Below are positions 42,376-51,775 of a stretch of DNA of 64,000 bases, piece after piece. The position numbers and the translations under genes are program-made. The first letter of the stretch is position 1. Every line of letters starts with the position of its first letter. This DNA is from Planctomycetota bacterium (GTDB lineage Bacteria; Planctomycetota; UBA8742; UBA2392), in contig JAIOJA010000023.1 in NCBI GenBank assembly GCA_019912315.1, positions 105,671 to 169,670 of the forward strand. Direction: 5' to 3'. Under the pieces are notes generated by a model. That model searched no databases, was not told the origin of the DNA, and saw only the letters and a program-made list of their open reading frames with translations.

Positions 42376-43893
42376 ATGCACGACATGACCGTCCAGGATG
42401 TGCGTCTGGCCGTCGGCGGAAAATGGATTCGCCGCCCTGATGCCGCTGACGGCACCGAGGCCGACGACAGTTCACGGGCGCTGCCGGTACAGGTTGGCGC
42501 GGTCTGCACCGACACGCGCGGGCTGGTGCCGGGAGATGTCTTCATCGCACTTCATGGCGCGCGCTTTGACGGCGCGGAATACCTAGGCGAGGCGCAATCC
42601 CGCGGCGCACGTTGTCTGGTTGCGGAGCGCGTGCCGGACGGGTTTTCTCCGACAGTTCCAATGTTGCTCGTGCGCGACAGCCTCAAGGCACTCGGTCGCC
42701 TGGCGCGCTGCTACCGTGATTCGCAACGTGCCTGCGTCGTCGGCATTACGGGCAGTAACGGCAAGACCACCACGCGCGAAATGGCCAGCGCGATTTTGAA
42801 ACGAAAATTCACTGTTCTGCAGAACACCGCAAACGAGAACAACCGTGTGGGCGTGCCGAAGACGCTGCTGCGCATGTCCGACCGTCACGAGTTTGCCGTG
42901 ATTGAAATGGGCACCAGCGAGCCGGGCGAGATCCGGGAGCTCGCGCGCATTGCAGGGCCGCAGTGCGGCGTGCTGACCAGCATCAGCGAGAGCCACCTGT
43001 CCGGCCTGCGCGATCTGGACGGTGTGATCTCCGAAAAAGGCGACCTGCTTGCCGAGCTGCCAGGCGACGGCATCGCCATTGTCAACTTTGATGACCCGCG
43101 CTGTGTGCTGGCAAGCAAGCGGGCAAACTGCCGCGTGGTCAGCTACGGCACCGATCTGCGCTGCGAGTTGCGCGCCGACAGCATTCGTACCAACAAGTAC
43201 GGCACGCACTTCATGCTGAACGGCCGCCACGAATTTCGCCTGCCCGTTCACGGCAGCCACAATGTACTCAACGCGCTGGCATCCATCGCCATTGGCTGGG
43301 TCAGCGGAGTGGATATGTGCGACATGCAGCTTGCGCTGCGCCAGATCGAGCCCGTTGGGCGCCGCCTTGAGTATCACGAGTTTGGCGGCATCGGCCTGCT
43401 GGATGATTCGTACAACGCCAACCCCGCCAGCACGTGCGCGGCGCTGCGCACGCTCGGCGGCTTCCCATGCGAGGGACAGCGCATTGCCGTGCTGGGAGAC
43501 ATGCTGGAGCTTGGCAGTGCGAGCGAACGCCTGCATCGCGAGGTGGCCTGGCTGGGAACCACGCAGCCCGTCGATCTGGTGGTCGCCGTCGGCCCGCAGA
43601 TGAAAGCACTGGCCGAGGTATTCAACGAACACTTCATGGATTCCGGGCGCGGTTGTGTCTGGCACTTCGACGACTCGGAAGGTGCCGCGCGGCATCTGCT
43701 TGACGAAGTACGCGCCGGCGACGTGGTGCTGGTAAAGGGCAGCAACGGCATGAGGATGAACCGTGTCGTCGATGCCTTCCGCAAGAAGTACGACCGTGAA
43801 GCATTGATGCCCCTGCGCCCGACACGACGCGAGCGCCCCGTGGGCGACCCGCTTCCTGAGATGATCACCAGCGCGAGAAAGCCGGCCGCATGA
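42376..43893 (+). CDS. murF: UDP-MurNAc-tripeptide-D-Ala-D-Ala ligase MurF
   Basis: A 505-residue Mur ligase completing the pentapeptide. The N-terminal domain has VCTDTRGLVPGDVFIAL. The P-loop is GITGSNGKTTTREM, with ANENNRVGVPKTLLRM (MurF-specific N-x-x-x-G-x-P) and VIEMGTSEPGEI. The C-terminal domain has LLDDSYNANPAS and VLGDMLELG, all diagnostic. The start has a repeat-filled 90-base spacer upstream. Its stop overlaps the mraY start (ATGA). Confidence 0.96.
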   Translation: MHDMTVQDVRLAVGGKWIRRPDAADGTEADDSSRALPVQVGAVCTDTRGLVPGDVFIALHGARFDGAEYLGEAQSRGARCLVAERVPDGFSPTVPMLLVRDSLKALGRLARCYRDSQRACVVGITGSNGKTTTREMASAILKRKFTVLQNTANENNRVGVPKTLLRMSDRHEFAVIEMGTSEPGEIRELARIAGPQCGVLTSISESHLSGLRDLDGVISEKGDLLAELPGDGIAIVNFDDPRCVLASKRANCRVVSYGTDLRCELRADSIRTNKYGTHFMLNGRHEFRLPVHGSHNVLNALASIAIGWVSGVDMCDMQLALRQIEPVGRRLEYHEFGGIGLLDDSYNANPASTCAALRTLGGFPCEGQRIAVLGDMLELGSASERLHREVAWLGTTQPVDLVVAVGPQMKALAEVFNEHFMDSGRGCVWHFDDSEGAARHLLDEVRAGDVVLVKGSNGMRMNRVVDAFRKKYDREALMPLRPTRRERPVGDPLPEMITSARKPAA

Positions 43894-45050
43894 ACATCAA
43901 TACACCTGAGCTGAGCTGGACCTTTGCGATCGCCGTACTGAGTGGCGCGGGCACCCTGTTCGGCGTGGGCGTTCTGCTCAGTATCGGCGGCGGGCGTCTG
44001 CTGATTCCGTGGCTGGTTCGCAAGAAGCTCAACGACGGCGAGCAGCGCAAAGCCAGCGACTACCTGAACATGCTTCACGCCGACAAGAAGAACACGCCCA
44101 CTATGGGCGGCGCGTTCCTTGTACCGGCGGCCTTGGTCGCCGCGGCAATGGGCTGTGTGGTGCTGACCGTGCTGGGCGCCGATCCGCTGCGCGTCTGGGG
44201 GGCGTTCGGTCTTGCGGCGTTTGCGCTGGGCGCCCACGCCGGGCTGGGGCTGTGGGATGACTACTGCAAATTAACGCGGCGCGGCAAGGACGGGATCTCC
44301 GGCAAAAAGAAACTCGCGGCCCAGACGCTGATCGCGACGCTGTGCTGTACCGGCGCCTATCTGCTGGTCGGCGACTCCGGCGCGCGGCTGGTACTTCCGT
44401 TCATTGAGCTGCATCTGGGCATTCTGATGGTGCCGGTCGGCGTCTTCGTGATGGTCGGCGCGAGCAACGCCTACAACCTGACAGACGGACTTGACGGGCT
44501 CGCCGGAGGCACCGGCGCGATCGCCTTCTACGCGCTGGGAGGCGCCGGGGTTCTGATGGCCGTGTTTGGCGGCGGCGACCCTGAGCTTGCATGGACAACG
44601 GGCGTGCTCGGTGTGGCGGCGTCGGGCGCGCTGGTTGGCTTCCTGTACTGGAACCGCCACCCAGCCCGCGTGTTCATGGGCGATACGGGCAGCCTGAGCC
44701 TGGGCGCGCTGCTCGGCTTCATGGCCGTGCTTGCCAGGCTTGAGCTGGTGCTGGCCGTCGCGGGCGGCGTGTTTGTTGCCGAGGCCGGGTCGGTCATGTT
44801 GCAGGTCGCGTACTTCAAGACTACCAAAGGCAAACGCATTTTTCGTTGTTCGCCGCTGCATCATCATTACCAGTTCGGCGGGATGCACGAATCGACAGTA
44901 ACCCGCAAATTCTGGAAAGGTGGAATGGCGTGCGCGGCGTTCGCGCTGGCGCTGCTGCCGATCACCATCCAGCCTCAGCCAAAGCCACAGGAGCCACCGG
45001 TCGCGGAGCACCCGAAGCCGCTCCCGCCCGACGCGGTGGTACAGCGCTAG
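43890..45050 (+). CDS. mraY: Phospho-MurNAc-pentapeptide transferase MraY
   Basis: A 386-residue polytopic membrane enzyme transferring phospho-MurNAc-pentapeptide to undecaprenyl phosphate, making lipid I. Signatures: DDYCKLTRRGKDGISGKKKL, ASNAYNLTDGLDGLAGG, FMGDTGSLSLGALLGF and the catalytic histidine loop SPLHHHYQFGGMHE. The usual early motif appears as NTPTMGGAFL. It is slightly longer than typical (about 360) because of a Pro-rich C-terminal tail. It is the last gene of the cluster; murD, ftsW, murG, murC and ftsZ do not follow here. Confidence 0.96.
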   Translation: MNINTPELSWTFAIAVLSGAGTLFGVGVLLSIGGGRLLIPWLVRKKLNDGEQRKASDYLNMLHADKKNTPTMGGAFLVPAALVAAAMGCVVLTVLGADPLRVWGAFGLAAFALGAHAGLGLWDDYCKLTRRGKDGISGKKKLAAQTLIATLCCTGAYLLVGDSGARLVLPFIELHLGILMVPVGVFVMVGASNAYNLTDGLDGLAGGTGAIAFYALGGAGVLMAVFGGGDPELAWTTGVLGVAASGALVGFLYWNRHPARVFMGDTGSLSLGALLGFMAVLARLELVLAVAGGVFVAEAGSVMLQVAYFKTTKGKRIFRCSPLHHHYQFGGMHESTVTRKFWKGGMACAAFALALLPITIQPQPKPQEPPVAEHPKPLPPDAVVQR

Positions 45051-45052
45051 AG

Positions 45053-45544
45053 CTAAGGCAGGGTCGGGCGCTGCACGTACCCCGGCGGGAACGTGGATTT
45101 GTTCAGGTCGATGTACCAGCGTTCGTTCTTGCGCACAAAGGCCAGCGTACACGTGACCGCGTCAAGCTGGCCGCCGAAGCTGATTCCCGCCCGCTCCATA
45201 TGCGCGATGACCGATACCTCGACCTGGTACTCCGTTGCCCCGCCCGGCACGACAATCAGCTCGCGCGGGTTAATCACGTCGATCTGCACGTTGTCGGCCA
45301 TTTTGGGTACGGAGTTGATCCAGGCCTCTTTCTCGGGGGCGGTCAGGTCACACAGGCTGAACAGCCCGTCGTAGTCGTTGTCGTTGAACTCTTCCTGGGC
45401 GCGCTCTATCAGCGCACGAATCTGTGCTTCGTCGGATTGCTCGCCCTCGAACACGCCGCAGTAGGCAAGCCCGAACAGCACCAGCGCCAGCAGGATCACG
45501 CCGCCGGCGATGTTGCGAATCAGTAGTTTCTGCTTCTGGTCCAT
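45053..45544 (-). CDS. Membrane-anchored protein, possible NTF2-like fold
   Basis: A 163-residue protein with an N-terminal signal-anchor (IAGGVILLALVLFGLAYCGV, about 12-31) and an exposed domain. The order of a helical pair (IRALIERAQEEFNDNDYDGL) followed by strands (YQVEVSVIAHMERAGI, AVTCTLAFVRKNERWYIDLN) is typical of NTF2-like/SnoaL folds, but no catalytic residues stand out. It ends 2 bases from mraY on the opposite strand. Function unknown. Confidence 0.75.
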   Translation of the reverse strand: MDQKQKLLIRNIAGGVILLALVLFGLAYCGVFEGEQSDEAQIRALIERAQEEFNDNDYDGLFSLCDLTAPEKEAWINSVPKMADNVQIDVINPRELIVVPGGATEYQVEVSVIAHMERAGISFGGQLDAVTCTLAFVRKNERWYIDLNKSTFPPGYVQRPTLP

Positions 45545-45660
45545 GGCTGCATTGTATCAGGCCCAAAACAGCAGCCGGCAGCGGAAGCTGCCGGCTGCTT
45601 GGCGGAAAGTTCGCAAATCGAGGAATCCCGTATCCGGGGTTCCGCCTGGCAACGCCGATA

Positions 45661-47307
45661 CTATCGCCCGATTGCGACGTATTCGCCGCCGCAGGCCCGG
45701 GCAAGGTTGCGCAGGGTAGTATTGTCCTGACGCACGCCCACGCCCACGCAATTCACCGTTATGCGCGCGATGCGGTTCCGGTCTTTGATTTCCGCCACCA
45801 TGTCCACCATGATCGGCGCGTACAGGCGGGCCTTTTCTTCGTTGGATTTGCCGGCCCAGGCCTGGTCGTTGCCGCTGTACTTGCCCCAGGTGGCGTAGCC
45901 GTCCGTGTACAGGAAGATCGTATCCGGCAGCGCTTCATCCGGGTGACGCCCGGAGATCGGCCCCTTTTCCTTATCGTTCTTCTTCGGCTTTTTGCGCTTG
46001 CCCACGTCAACTCCGGCGAGTTCTTCGCTCAGGTCATAGGCCGCGTCCATGGCGCCGAACACGTTGGTGCGCTTCTGCCCCTTGATGGCGCGCAGCCAGT
46101 CGGCGGCTTCGGCAACGTGTTTTTCGTCCGTCGGGACGAGCTCTTCTTTCCAGTATTTGACATCGTCGGCGAAGGAGATGATCGTGAAGGTTGTGCGTTC
46201 CGCGTCCATGACCTCGAGGCTGCGGATCATTTCCTCGCGGGCGAGATCGAGCTTGCAGTTGATCTTGCTCCAGTCCAGTGGACGGCGCGGGTCTTTCTCC
46301 ACACCCGGCTCGCTGGTGATCGATTTCTTAAGCTTCTCTTTTTCTTCCTCGGTGATCTTTTCCGTCATGGAAACCGAGGTGTCGATCACGAACACGTAGC
46401 GGTCGCTGAAGGTCTCCGTCTCGAACACCTTTACGCGCGTGCCGCGGTCGCCCTTGCCACTCTTGGGCGGCAGCCCCTGTTCTTCGCGCTTCTTGTTCTT
46501 GAACCAGTCGATCCACTTGTCCGGGTCCGTGCCGTTGTCAACGCGTGTGATCTTCTTCAGCGCGTCCGCCAGCACTTTGCGCATCTTGCCGGTTTCCGCG
46601 GCCAAGGCGTTGATCAGCGCCAGAATGGTCTGGTCTTCGTTGAAACTGACGGCGTCAATCAGGGCCTCGACGGCCGCGTCGCGGATCCGCCAACTGTTGT
46701 GGCGCAAAGCGGCGAGCAGCACGTTGTAAAGGTCCTGGGTCATGTCCCGTTTGCCAAGCGCGATGATCGCCAGAATGCGCATGTCGGTATCCATGGTCTG
46801 CCCTTCATCCCTGGCGATGTCGGTCAGGATTTTCAGGCAGGCTTCAGCGTCGGCGTTGTTGGCGAGGGCATCCAGCATGGCCATGCGTGGTCGCAGACCG
46901 AAATCCTCGCGTTCGTTGACCTGTTTTTCAAACTTGGCGACTTCTTCGGGTTCGCTCATTTCCCGGATGCACACAAGAATCGCGTTGGCGATTTTGTAGG
47001 CGTCCACGGGGCGCTTCTTGGATTCCTTGGGAGCCTCTTTTTCGCCGACAAAGGCGTCCCACACCATGTCGCATTCGTCGAAGTATTTCAGCAGATCCAG
47101 GGCCATGTCGTGGTCGAGCATGCCGTTCATGGACTTAATGGCTTCCACGGTTTCGGTCACGATCTCGGGATCTTTGATGTTGCGCTGGACGTTGGCCCAG
47201 TTCTGGGCGCGTTCCCGCTTGTCGATGTCGGCCGCGGCTTGCGTCGGGTTCAGCGCGCACAGCAGCACGCCGAACGTGATGGCGCCCAGAATCGTAAGTT
47301 TGCTCAT
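45661..47307 (-). CDS. Secreted von Willebrand factor A protein with HEAT-like repeats
   Basis: A 548-residue exported protein. ATG 47307 follows AGGAGG and yields a signal peptide (MSKLTILGAITFGVLLCALN, cut near AAA-DI). Residues about 25-270 are helical, HEAT-like repeats (ILAIIALGKRDMTQDLYNVL, NSWRIRDAAVEALIDAVSF). The VWA domain starts near 305: YVFVIDTSVSM is the MIDAS DxSxS, RTNVFGAMDAAY supplies the later metal ligand and TIFLYTDGYATWG the terminal Asp. Such proteins usually mediate metal-dependent protein contacts in the periplasm. Partner unknown. Confidence 0.88.
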   Translation of the reverse strand: MSKLTILGAITFGVLLCALNPTQAAADIDKRERAQNWANVQRNIKDPEIVTETVEAIKSMNGMLDHDMALDLLKYFDECDMVWDAFVGEKEAPKESKKRPVDAYKIANAILVCIREMSEPEEVAKFEKQVNEREDFGLRPRMAMLDALANNADAEACLKILTDIARDEGQTMDTDMRILAIIALGKRDMTQDLYNVLLAALRHNSWRIRDAAVEALIDAVSFNEDQTILALINALAAETGKMRKVLADALKKITRVDNGTDPDKWIDWFKNKKREEQGLPPKSGKGDRGTRVKVFETETFSDRYVFVIDTSVSMTEKITEEEKEKLKKSITSEPGVEKDPRRPLDWSKINCKLDLAREEMIRSLEVMDAERTTFTIISFADDVKYWKEELVPTDEKHVAEAADWLRAIKGQKRTNVFGAMDAAYDLSEELAGVDVGKRKKPKKNDKEKGPISGRHPDEALPDTIFLYTDGYATWGKYSGNDQAWAGKSNEEKARLYAPIMVDMVAEIKDRNRIARITVNCVGVGVRQDNTTLRNLARACGGEYVAIGR

Positions 47308-47398
47308 GCCTGCCTCCTGTGCCTCTTCCGCGTCTTCCTCTACGGGACAATGATCGGTGATACGGGCTCGATCTTCAATGCCAATTGTCCGGCACCCC

Positions 47399-48142
47399 TC
47401 ATACCTCTGAGTGGTCCCAGTCCGGCTTTCGTTTCGCCAAAAACGCTTCAGGGCCTTCCTTTGCGTCGTGCAGAGTAAGCAGGCGCTCCAGATACGCCGT
47501 CTCGACCGCACCAACTGCGGACAGAAACCGCTCCGCGGCGCCGGCGCGCAGCAGGCGGGTCGCCTCAACCAGCGGCCCCCGCGGCAGCACGCTGTAGCGG
47601 TCCACGTAGGCGTTCGTGCCGAAGCCTGCGCCACGTGCGATCAGCAACTCACCGGTGTACACCCGCCCGGACTGGATCAGATCGGCCGCCAGCATGGACG
47701 GAAGTTTCCACGGCATCAGCACCAGCGCCGCCGGCGGGTAGCAGCCCAGCAGGATTTCCGGAACCCCGAACGCAGCGCCTTCGGTCGCCACGACCTGGTC
47801 GCAGGCAAGCGCGAGTTCAAACGCGCCGCCCAGGCACTCGCCGCCGACTACGCAAAGGGTCGGCACGGGACAGCGCAGAATCTCGGCGATCAGCCCGTGC
47901 GCCGAGCGCAACATGGCGCGGCAGTTGTCCAGCCCGATATGCTCGCCAACGTCGGCACCCGCAGAAAACCGCCCCGCGACAGCGCTTTCCAGCACTACCA
48001 CATTGTGATCCTTGCGCCCGCGAAGCTCTTCATAAGCAGCACGGATGTCGTCCTGCAAGCTTGAGGTCAGAATGTTCAGGGGCGGCGCATTCAGTATCAC
48101 GCGGGCGACACGGTTCGATACACTGGTTTCGACCTGATTCAT
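47399..48142 (-). CDS. Enoyl-CoA hydratase/isomerase family protein
   Basis: A 247-residue crotonase. I start at ATG 48142 (MNQVETSVSNRVARV); the longer frame lacks homology-like content. FSAGADVGEH is the oxyanion-hole segment, and GGECLGGAFELALACD with FGVPEILLGCYPPAAL form the second half. The CYPP in place of the usual hydratase Glu region, and the AGADVGEH pattern, recall cyclohexa-1,5-diene-1-carbonyl-CoA hydratases, so the substrate may be alicyclic rather than a simple enoyl-CoA. This is a family-level inference. No beta-oxidation partners are adjacent. Confidence 0.85.
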   Translation of the reverse strand: MNQVETSVSNRVARVILNAPPLNILTSSLQDDIRAAYEELRGRKDHNVVVLESAVAGRFSAGADVGEHIGLDNCRAMLRSAHGLIAEILRCPVPTLCVVGGECLGGAFELALACDQVVATEGAAFGVPEILLGCYPPAALVLMPWKLPSMLAADLIQSGRVYTGELLIARGAGFGTNAYVDRYSVLPRGPLVEATRLLRAGAAERFLSAVGAVETAYLERLLTLHDAKEGPEAFLAKRKPDWDHSEV

Positions 48143-48302
48143 GGGGCGCCAGTGTAGCAAACCCACGACGCCCATTGCGCGACATAAGTCGCTCAGGCGC
48201 CTTCCGATTAGGGATGCCGTGCGGCGAGTCTCCCGATATGGCCGCACGCCACAAACAAACGCGGATTCAAACAGTCGCGATCAAATCACAAAGCACAGTT
48301 CA

Positions 48303-48737
48303 TCATTGGCCCAGCAGGTCCGGCTCGATGTATTCGGCAGTGGTCAGTCGATTCGCGTCGTCAAGTTCAAGCTTCCACGCAGAGGCGTGTGCGCAACGAT
48401 TGCCCGGTACACCAAGCGCGTAGAGGGCGTCGGGAATGTTGTTGCTGTGGGCCACCCAGATGGATGTGCCCGCGGCGGGCTCAACTTCAAAATGTCGCGC
48501 GATGTGCAGGCGGTCGTCAATCTCGGGTTGCATACCCAGGGCGGCGCCGATGATTTCCGCTGTTTCCACACAGCGCCGGTGGGGGGCGCAGCGCAGCTCA
48601 TCAGCCCGCAGCCCCTGAAGATGACGGGCCATCCAGTCGGCCTGTTTGCGCCCGCGCGCGCTGAGGGGGCGGGATGCGTCGCCGCCGCTCCAGTATGACT
48701 GCGCTTCGGCATGTCGGATCAGGTAGATGAGCGCCAT
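48303..48737 (-). CDS. sixA: Phosphohistidine phosphatase SixA-like
   Basis: A 144-residue histidine phosphatase of the phosphoglycerate-mutase superfamily. The catalytic RHAEA (residues 8-12) is at the N-terminus, followed by SARGRKQADWMARHL and the substrate-binding region (RCAPHRRCVETAEII). The second catalytic His is in IWVAHSNNIPDALYAL. The small size and lack of extra loops fit SixA, which dephosphorylates His-containing phosphotransfer proteins. The start overlaps the non-coding leader of the divergent protease gene. Confidence 0.85.
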   Translation of the reverse strand: MALIYLIRHAEAQSYWSGGDASRPLSARGRKQADWMARHLQGLRADELRCAPHRRCVETAEIIGAALGMQPEIDDRLHIARHFEVEPAAGTSIWVAHSNNIPDALYALGVPGNRCAHASAWKLELDDANRLTTAEYIEPDLLGQ

Positions 48738-48828
48738 GTACAGCGTAAGATGCGCGACGGGCGTGCCACTTGTCTACAGTCTCTTGTATAAGAGGGGTGT
48801 CCATTTGCGTGAAAATGCGGAGATTCCG

Positions 48829-51681
48829 GTGAAGACACGGGCTGTTATCGCTCTGTTGCTTTTGCTTGCCATTGGCGCGACCTCGTTTGAGTCGCAATCG
48901 GCGCCGGCAAAGCTCACGAGTCTTGAGGACTACCAGAAGCTCGAAAAGACCATCCAGGGCGTGGCCGAAAAAGTCCGCCCCGCGGTGGTTGGTGTGCGCA
49001 TGGGCGGCAGTTCGGGCTCGGGCTGTTTCATAAGCGACGATGGCTGGATCGCCACCTGCGGGCACGTCACGGGTCCCCGTGCGGGCACTCGTTGCATCAT
49101 CGTGCTTTACGGCGGGCAGACACTTGAGGCCGTGACAGCGGGCTGGCACGAGCCGATGGATTTTGCGCTGATCAAGGCCGATACCAAGGGGGCAAAAGTT
49201 CCGTTTTGCGAGCTTGGCGAATCGGAGAAGGTCAAGGTGGGGGACTGGCTGATTCCGATGGGGCACCCGCTTGGCCCGGAAGGCGGACGGGACGCGGTTG
49301 TGCGCGCGGGACGCTGCCTGGTGCCGGAGAACGCCCGCAGCATGATCGTGACGGACGCGCCGGTGATCAGCGGCGATTCAGGCGGGCCGGTGTTTGATTT
49401 GAGCGGCAAGATTGTCGCGATCAATCAGTCGATTCAGACCAACAATGTTCACATCAACAACGTCACACCGGTCAAGCTGCTGAAAGAGCTGCTGAACGAC
49501 CTGAAGGCGAACAAGACTTTCGGCAACGCCGCCGGCCCAAGCTGGGGCAAGGGCATGCGCGAGCCCGCCGAAGGCGCCCTGGCGGGCAAGGAAATCGCGA
49601 CTTATCAGGCCGCCGTGAAGGCCCTGCAGGACCGCAAGCTGAAGCGCTGTTGCGAGTTGTTCGACGAGTTGCTGAAGCCCGATAAGCGCACTAGTGACGT
49701 GCTGTACAACGCCGGCTGCGCGTACGCATTGCGGGCTGCCGAGCTGACGGACAAAGAAGCCGACGAAATGGCGAAGAAGGCCGTCGCGGCGTTGCAGCGA
49801 TCCGTGGACGCGGGCTGGCGCGACATGGACCACGCCTCGCGGGACTCTGACCTTGACTCGCTGCGCGACCGTGACGATTTCAAGCAGTGGCTGGAAAACG
49901 GACGGCGCATGACCAAACGTCCGGCCGTGGGGCTGGTGGTGCGCAGCGCGAGGGGAATCCGGGTTGACGACGTGCATCCCGGCTCGCCGGCTTACGCGGC
50001 GGGCTTTGAGGTAAACGACATCATTGAGCGTATTGACCGCGAGAAAGTCGAGAACGCCAAGGATTGGATTGAGCTGATCACCGAGCGCGGCATAGGCCCG
50101 GAGCAGGAGGTCAAGCTGAGCCGCGGTGGCAAGCGCCAGAGCCTGCATATCAACATTCCGCCATTCGGCGCGAAGGTCTTTGGGCAGGGCGGCGCGCGCA
50201 TTATGGACTTGCAGGAGGGCGGGCTGGCTTACAGCGCGGGTCTGAAAGTCGACGACGTGATTGTGAAAGTGGGCGACGTCGCTGTTGACGGCGGGCTCGA
50301 TTTCGTGAACGCCATGCTGATGATTGACGCCGGCAACGAAACAACGCTGGAAGTCAGGCGGGGTTACTCGCGCGAGAAAATCAAATTCAGCTACAGCACC
50401 GGTGACCTGGGCGACGGCGGCGGCGGCGGAACCCTGCCCGCACCGGAATGGAAGCAGGGCGACAAACTGCTTGAACTGTGGACACAACTCATCGCCGAGC
50501 GCGCCGCCGGCACCGTGTTCGCGGTCAAGCAGCGCGGCAAGCAGGTGGCGTTCGCTACGGCCGTGAGCGCCGACGGGCTGCTGCTGACCAAGGCTAGTGA
50601 ACTGGTCAGCGGCGAAAAAATCGAGTTGCTGGACGGGACGGCTTCCTTTACGGTCGAGTTGCAACTCAAGAACAATCGCTACGACATTGCCCTGCTGAAG
50701 GCCGACCGGAAGTTCAAGAAGTTCATCGACTTTTCCGCCGGGACACTCACCGAAGAGTTCCCGAAGATAGGTACGTTGCTGGCAACGGTGGACGCCAAGG
50801 GCCATGCCACGGCCCACGGTTTCGTCGCACTGCCGCCCTATGACACGGACAAGATGGCGGGCGCGCCGGACCCCAACAGCGCGTTCGTAGGCATCAACGC
50901 GCGCGACGCGAAGGGCGGCGGCGCGGAAGTCACTGACGTGACTTCCGGGATGCCTGCGGACAAGGCCGGCATCAAGGTTGGCGACGTGGTCGTGAAGATG
51001 GCCGGACAGGTGGTTGAAAACTGGAACGGGCTGATAGCCATGATTCGCGGCTGCAACGCGACGGACAAGGTTGTATTCAGCGTAAAGCGCGGTGACCAGT
51101 CACTGGACCTTGATGTGCAGCTTGTTCCGCGCGCGGAGGCGTTGGGCGAGCAAGCGCCGGCCAAGGGGACGGGCAAGCCGGAACTTGGCATTTTCGCCTC
51201 GCGCCCGGCCGCCAAAGGGGTTGAGATCGGCGGTATCAAGCCGGGCTCACCGGCGGAGCTCGCGGGGTTGGCCAGCGGCGAAACACTGCTGAAGCTGGAC
51301 GACACCGAGATCACGCAGCAGCGTGACATCGACAACCTGGTCAAGGGCAAGAAGATCGGCGACCGGGTGGTGGTGCTGCTGCTTCGTGATGGCAAGGAAA
51401 CGACGGTCGAGGTGGAACTGGCCGAAGAAGACGCGCCGCCCCCGCCGCCGGGTGGGGGGCGTCCCAACGTGAAGGGGCCGATCAACGACCGGCACACGCA
51501 CCTGGGCAAGGTCATCCAGCACGACGGCGTCGTGCTGCCAAGCCAGCAGGGCAGTCCGGTGTTTGACCTGCGCGGCAACCTGATTGGGCTGAACATCGCA
51601 CGGGCCGATCGCACGCGCACGTTCGCCCTGACGGCGGCGAAAGTTGCGGAAATCATGAAAGATTGGCGCGAGCAACGATGA
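48829..51681 (+). CDS. Exported serine protease with PDZ domains and a degenerate second protease domain
   Basis: A 950-residue protein. GTG 48829 follows GCGGAG and gives a signal peptide (VKTRAVIALLLLLAIGATSF). The first trypsin-like domain is active by motif: ATCGHVTG (His79), MDFALIKAD (Asp111) and ISGDSGGPVFD (Ser184). After a helical linker two PDZ domains follow (about 385-530). A second protease-like barrel (about 550-670) keeps DIALLKAD but has serine where the catalytic His would be. Two further PDZ domains are inserted. The matching C-terminal barrel (SQQGSPVFDLRGNLIGLNIA) lacks the GDSGG serine. Planctomycetes have similar proteins. It probably handles misfolded or surface periplasmic proteins. 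Confidence 0.88.
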   Translation: MKTRAVIALLLLLAIGATSFESQSAPAKLTSLEDYQKLEKTIQGVAEKVRPAVVGVRMGGSSGSGCFISDDGWIATCGHVTGPRAGTRCIIVLYGGQTLEAVTAGWHEPMDFALIKADTKGAKVPFCELGESEKVKVGDWLIPMGHPLGPEGGRDAVVRAGRCLVPENARSMIVTDAPVISGDSGGPVFDLSGKIVAINQSIQTNNVHINNVTPVKLLKELLNDLKANKTFGNAAGPSWGKGMREPAEGALAGKEIATYQAAVKALQDRKLKRCCELFDELLKPDKRTSDVLYNAGCAYALRAAELTDKEADEMAKKAVAALQRSVDAGWRDMDHASRDSDLDSLRDRDDFKQWLENGRRMTKRPAVGLVVRSARGIRVDDVHPGSPAYAAGFEVNDIIERIDREKVENAKDWIELITERGIGPEQEVKLSRGGKRQSLHINIPPFGAKVFGQGGARIMDLQEGGLAYSAGLKVDDVIVKVGDVAVDGGLDFVNAMLMIDAGNETTLEVRRGYSREKIKFSYSTGDLGDGGGGGTLPAPEWKQGDKLLELWTQLIAERAAGTVFAVKQRGKQVAFATAVSADGLLLTKASELVSGEKIELLDGTASFTVELQLKNNRYDIALLKADRKFKKFIDFSAGTLTEEFPKIGTLLATVDAKGHATAHGFVALPPYDTDKMAGAPDPNSAFVGINARDAKGGGAEVTDVTSGMPADKAGIKVGDVVVKMAGQVVENWNGLIAMIRGCNATDKVVFSVKRGDQSLDLDVQLVPRAEALGEQAPAKGTGKPELGIFASRPAAKGVEIGGIKPGSPAELAGLASGETLLKLDDTEITQQRDIDNLVKGKKIGDRVVVLLLRDGKETTVEVELAEEDAPPPPPGGGRPNVKGPINDRHTHLGKVIQHDGVVLPSQQGSPVFDLRGNLIGLNIARADRTRTFALTAAKVAEIMKDWREQR

Positions 51682-51775
51682 ATTAATGTCGCAAGTTTGA
51701 GGTGCAAGCAGGCTGTCAGTAAATCTATGATCTGTGCGTCCGGGTACTTACAACATTTGGCCGAAGACGGGTGGC

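Noticed and set aside
45424..47478. 684-codon plus-strand open frame opposite the VWA gene
   Set aside because: The minus strand encodes MIDAS motifs, a signal peptide and an AGGAGG site; the plus product has no features.
49378..50817. 479-codon minus-strand open frame opposite the PDZ protease
   Set aside because: Antisense shadow; the protease strand has an intact catalytic triad and PDZ domains.
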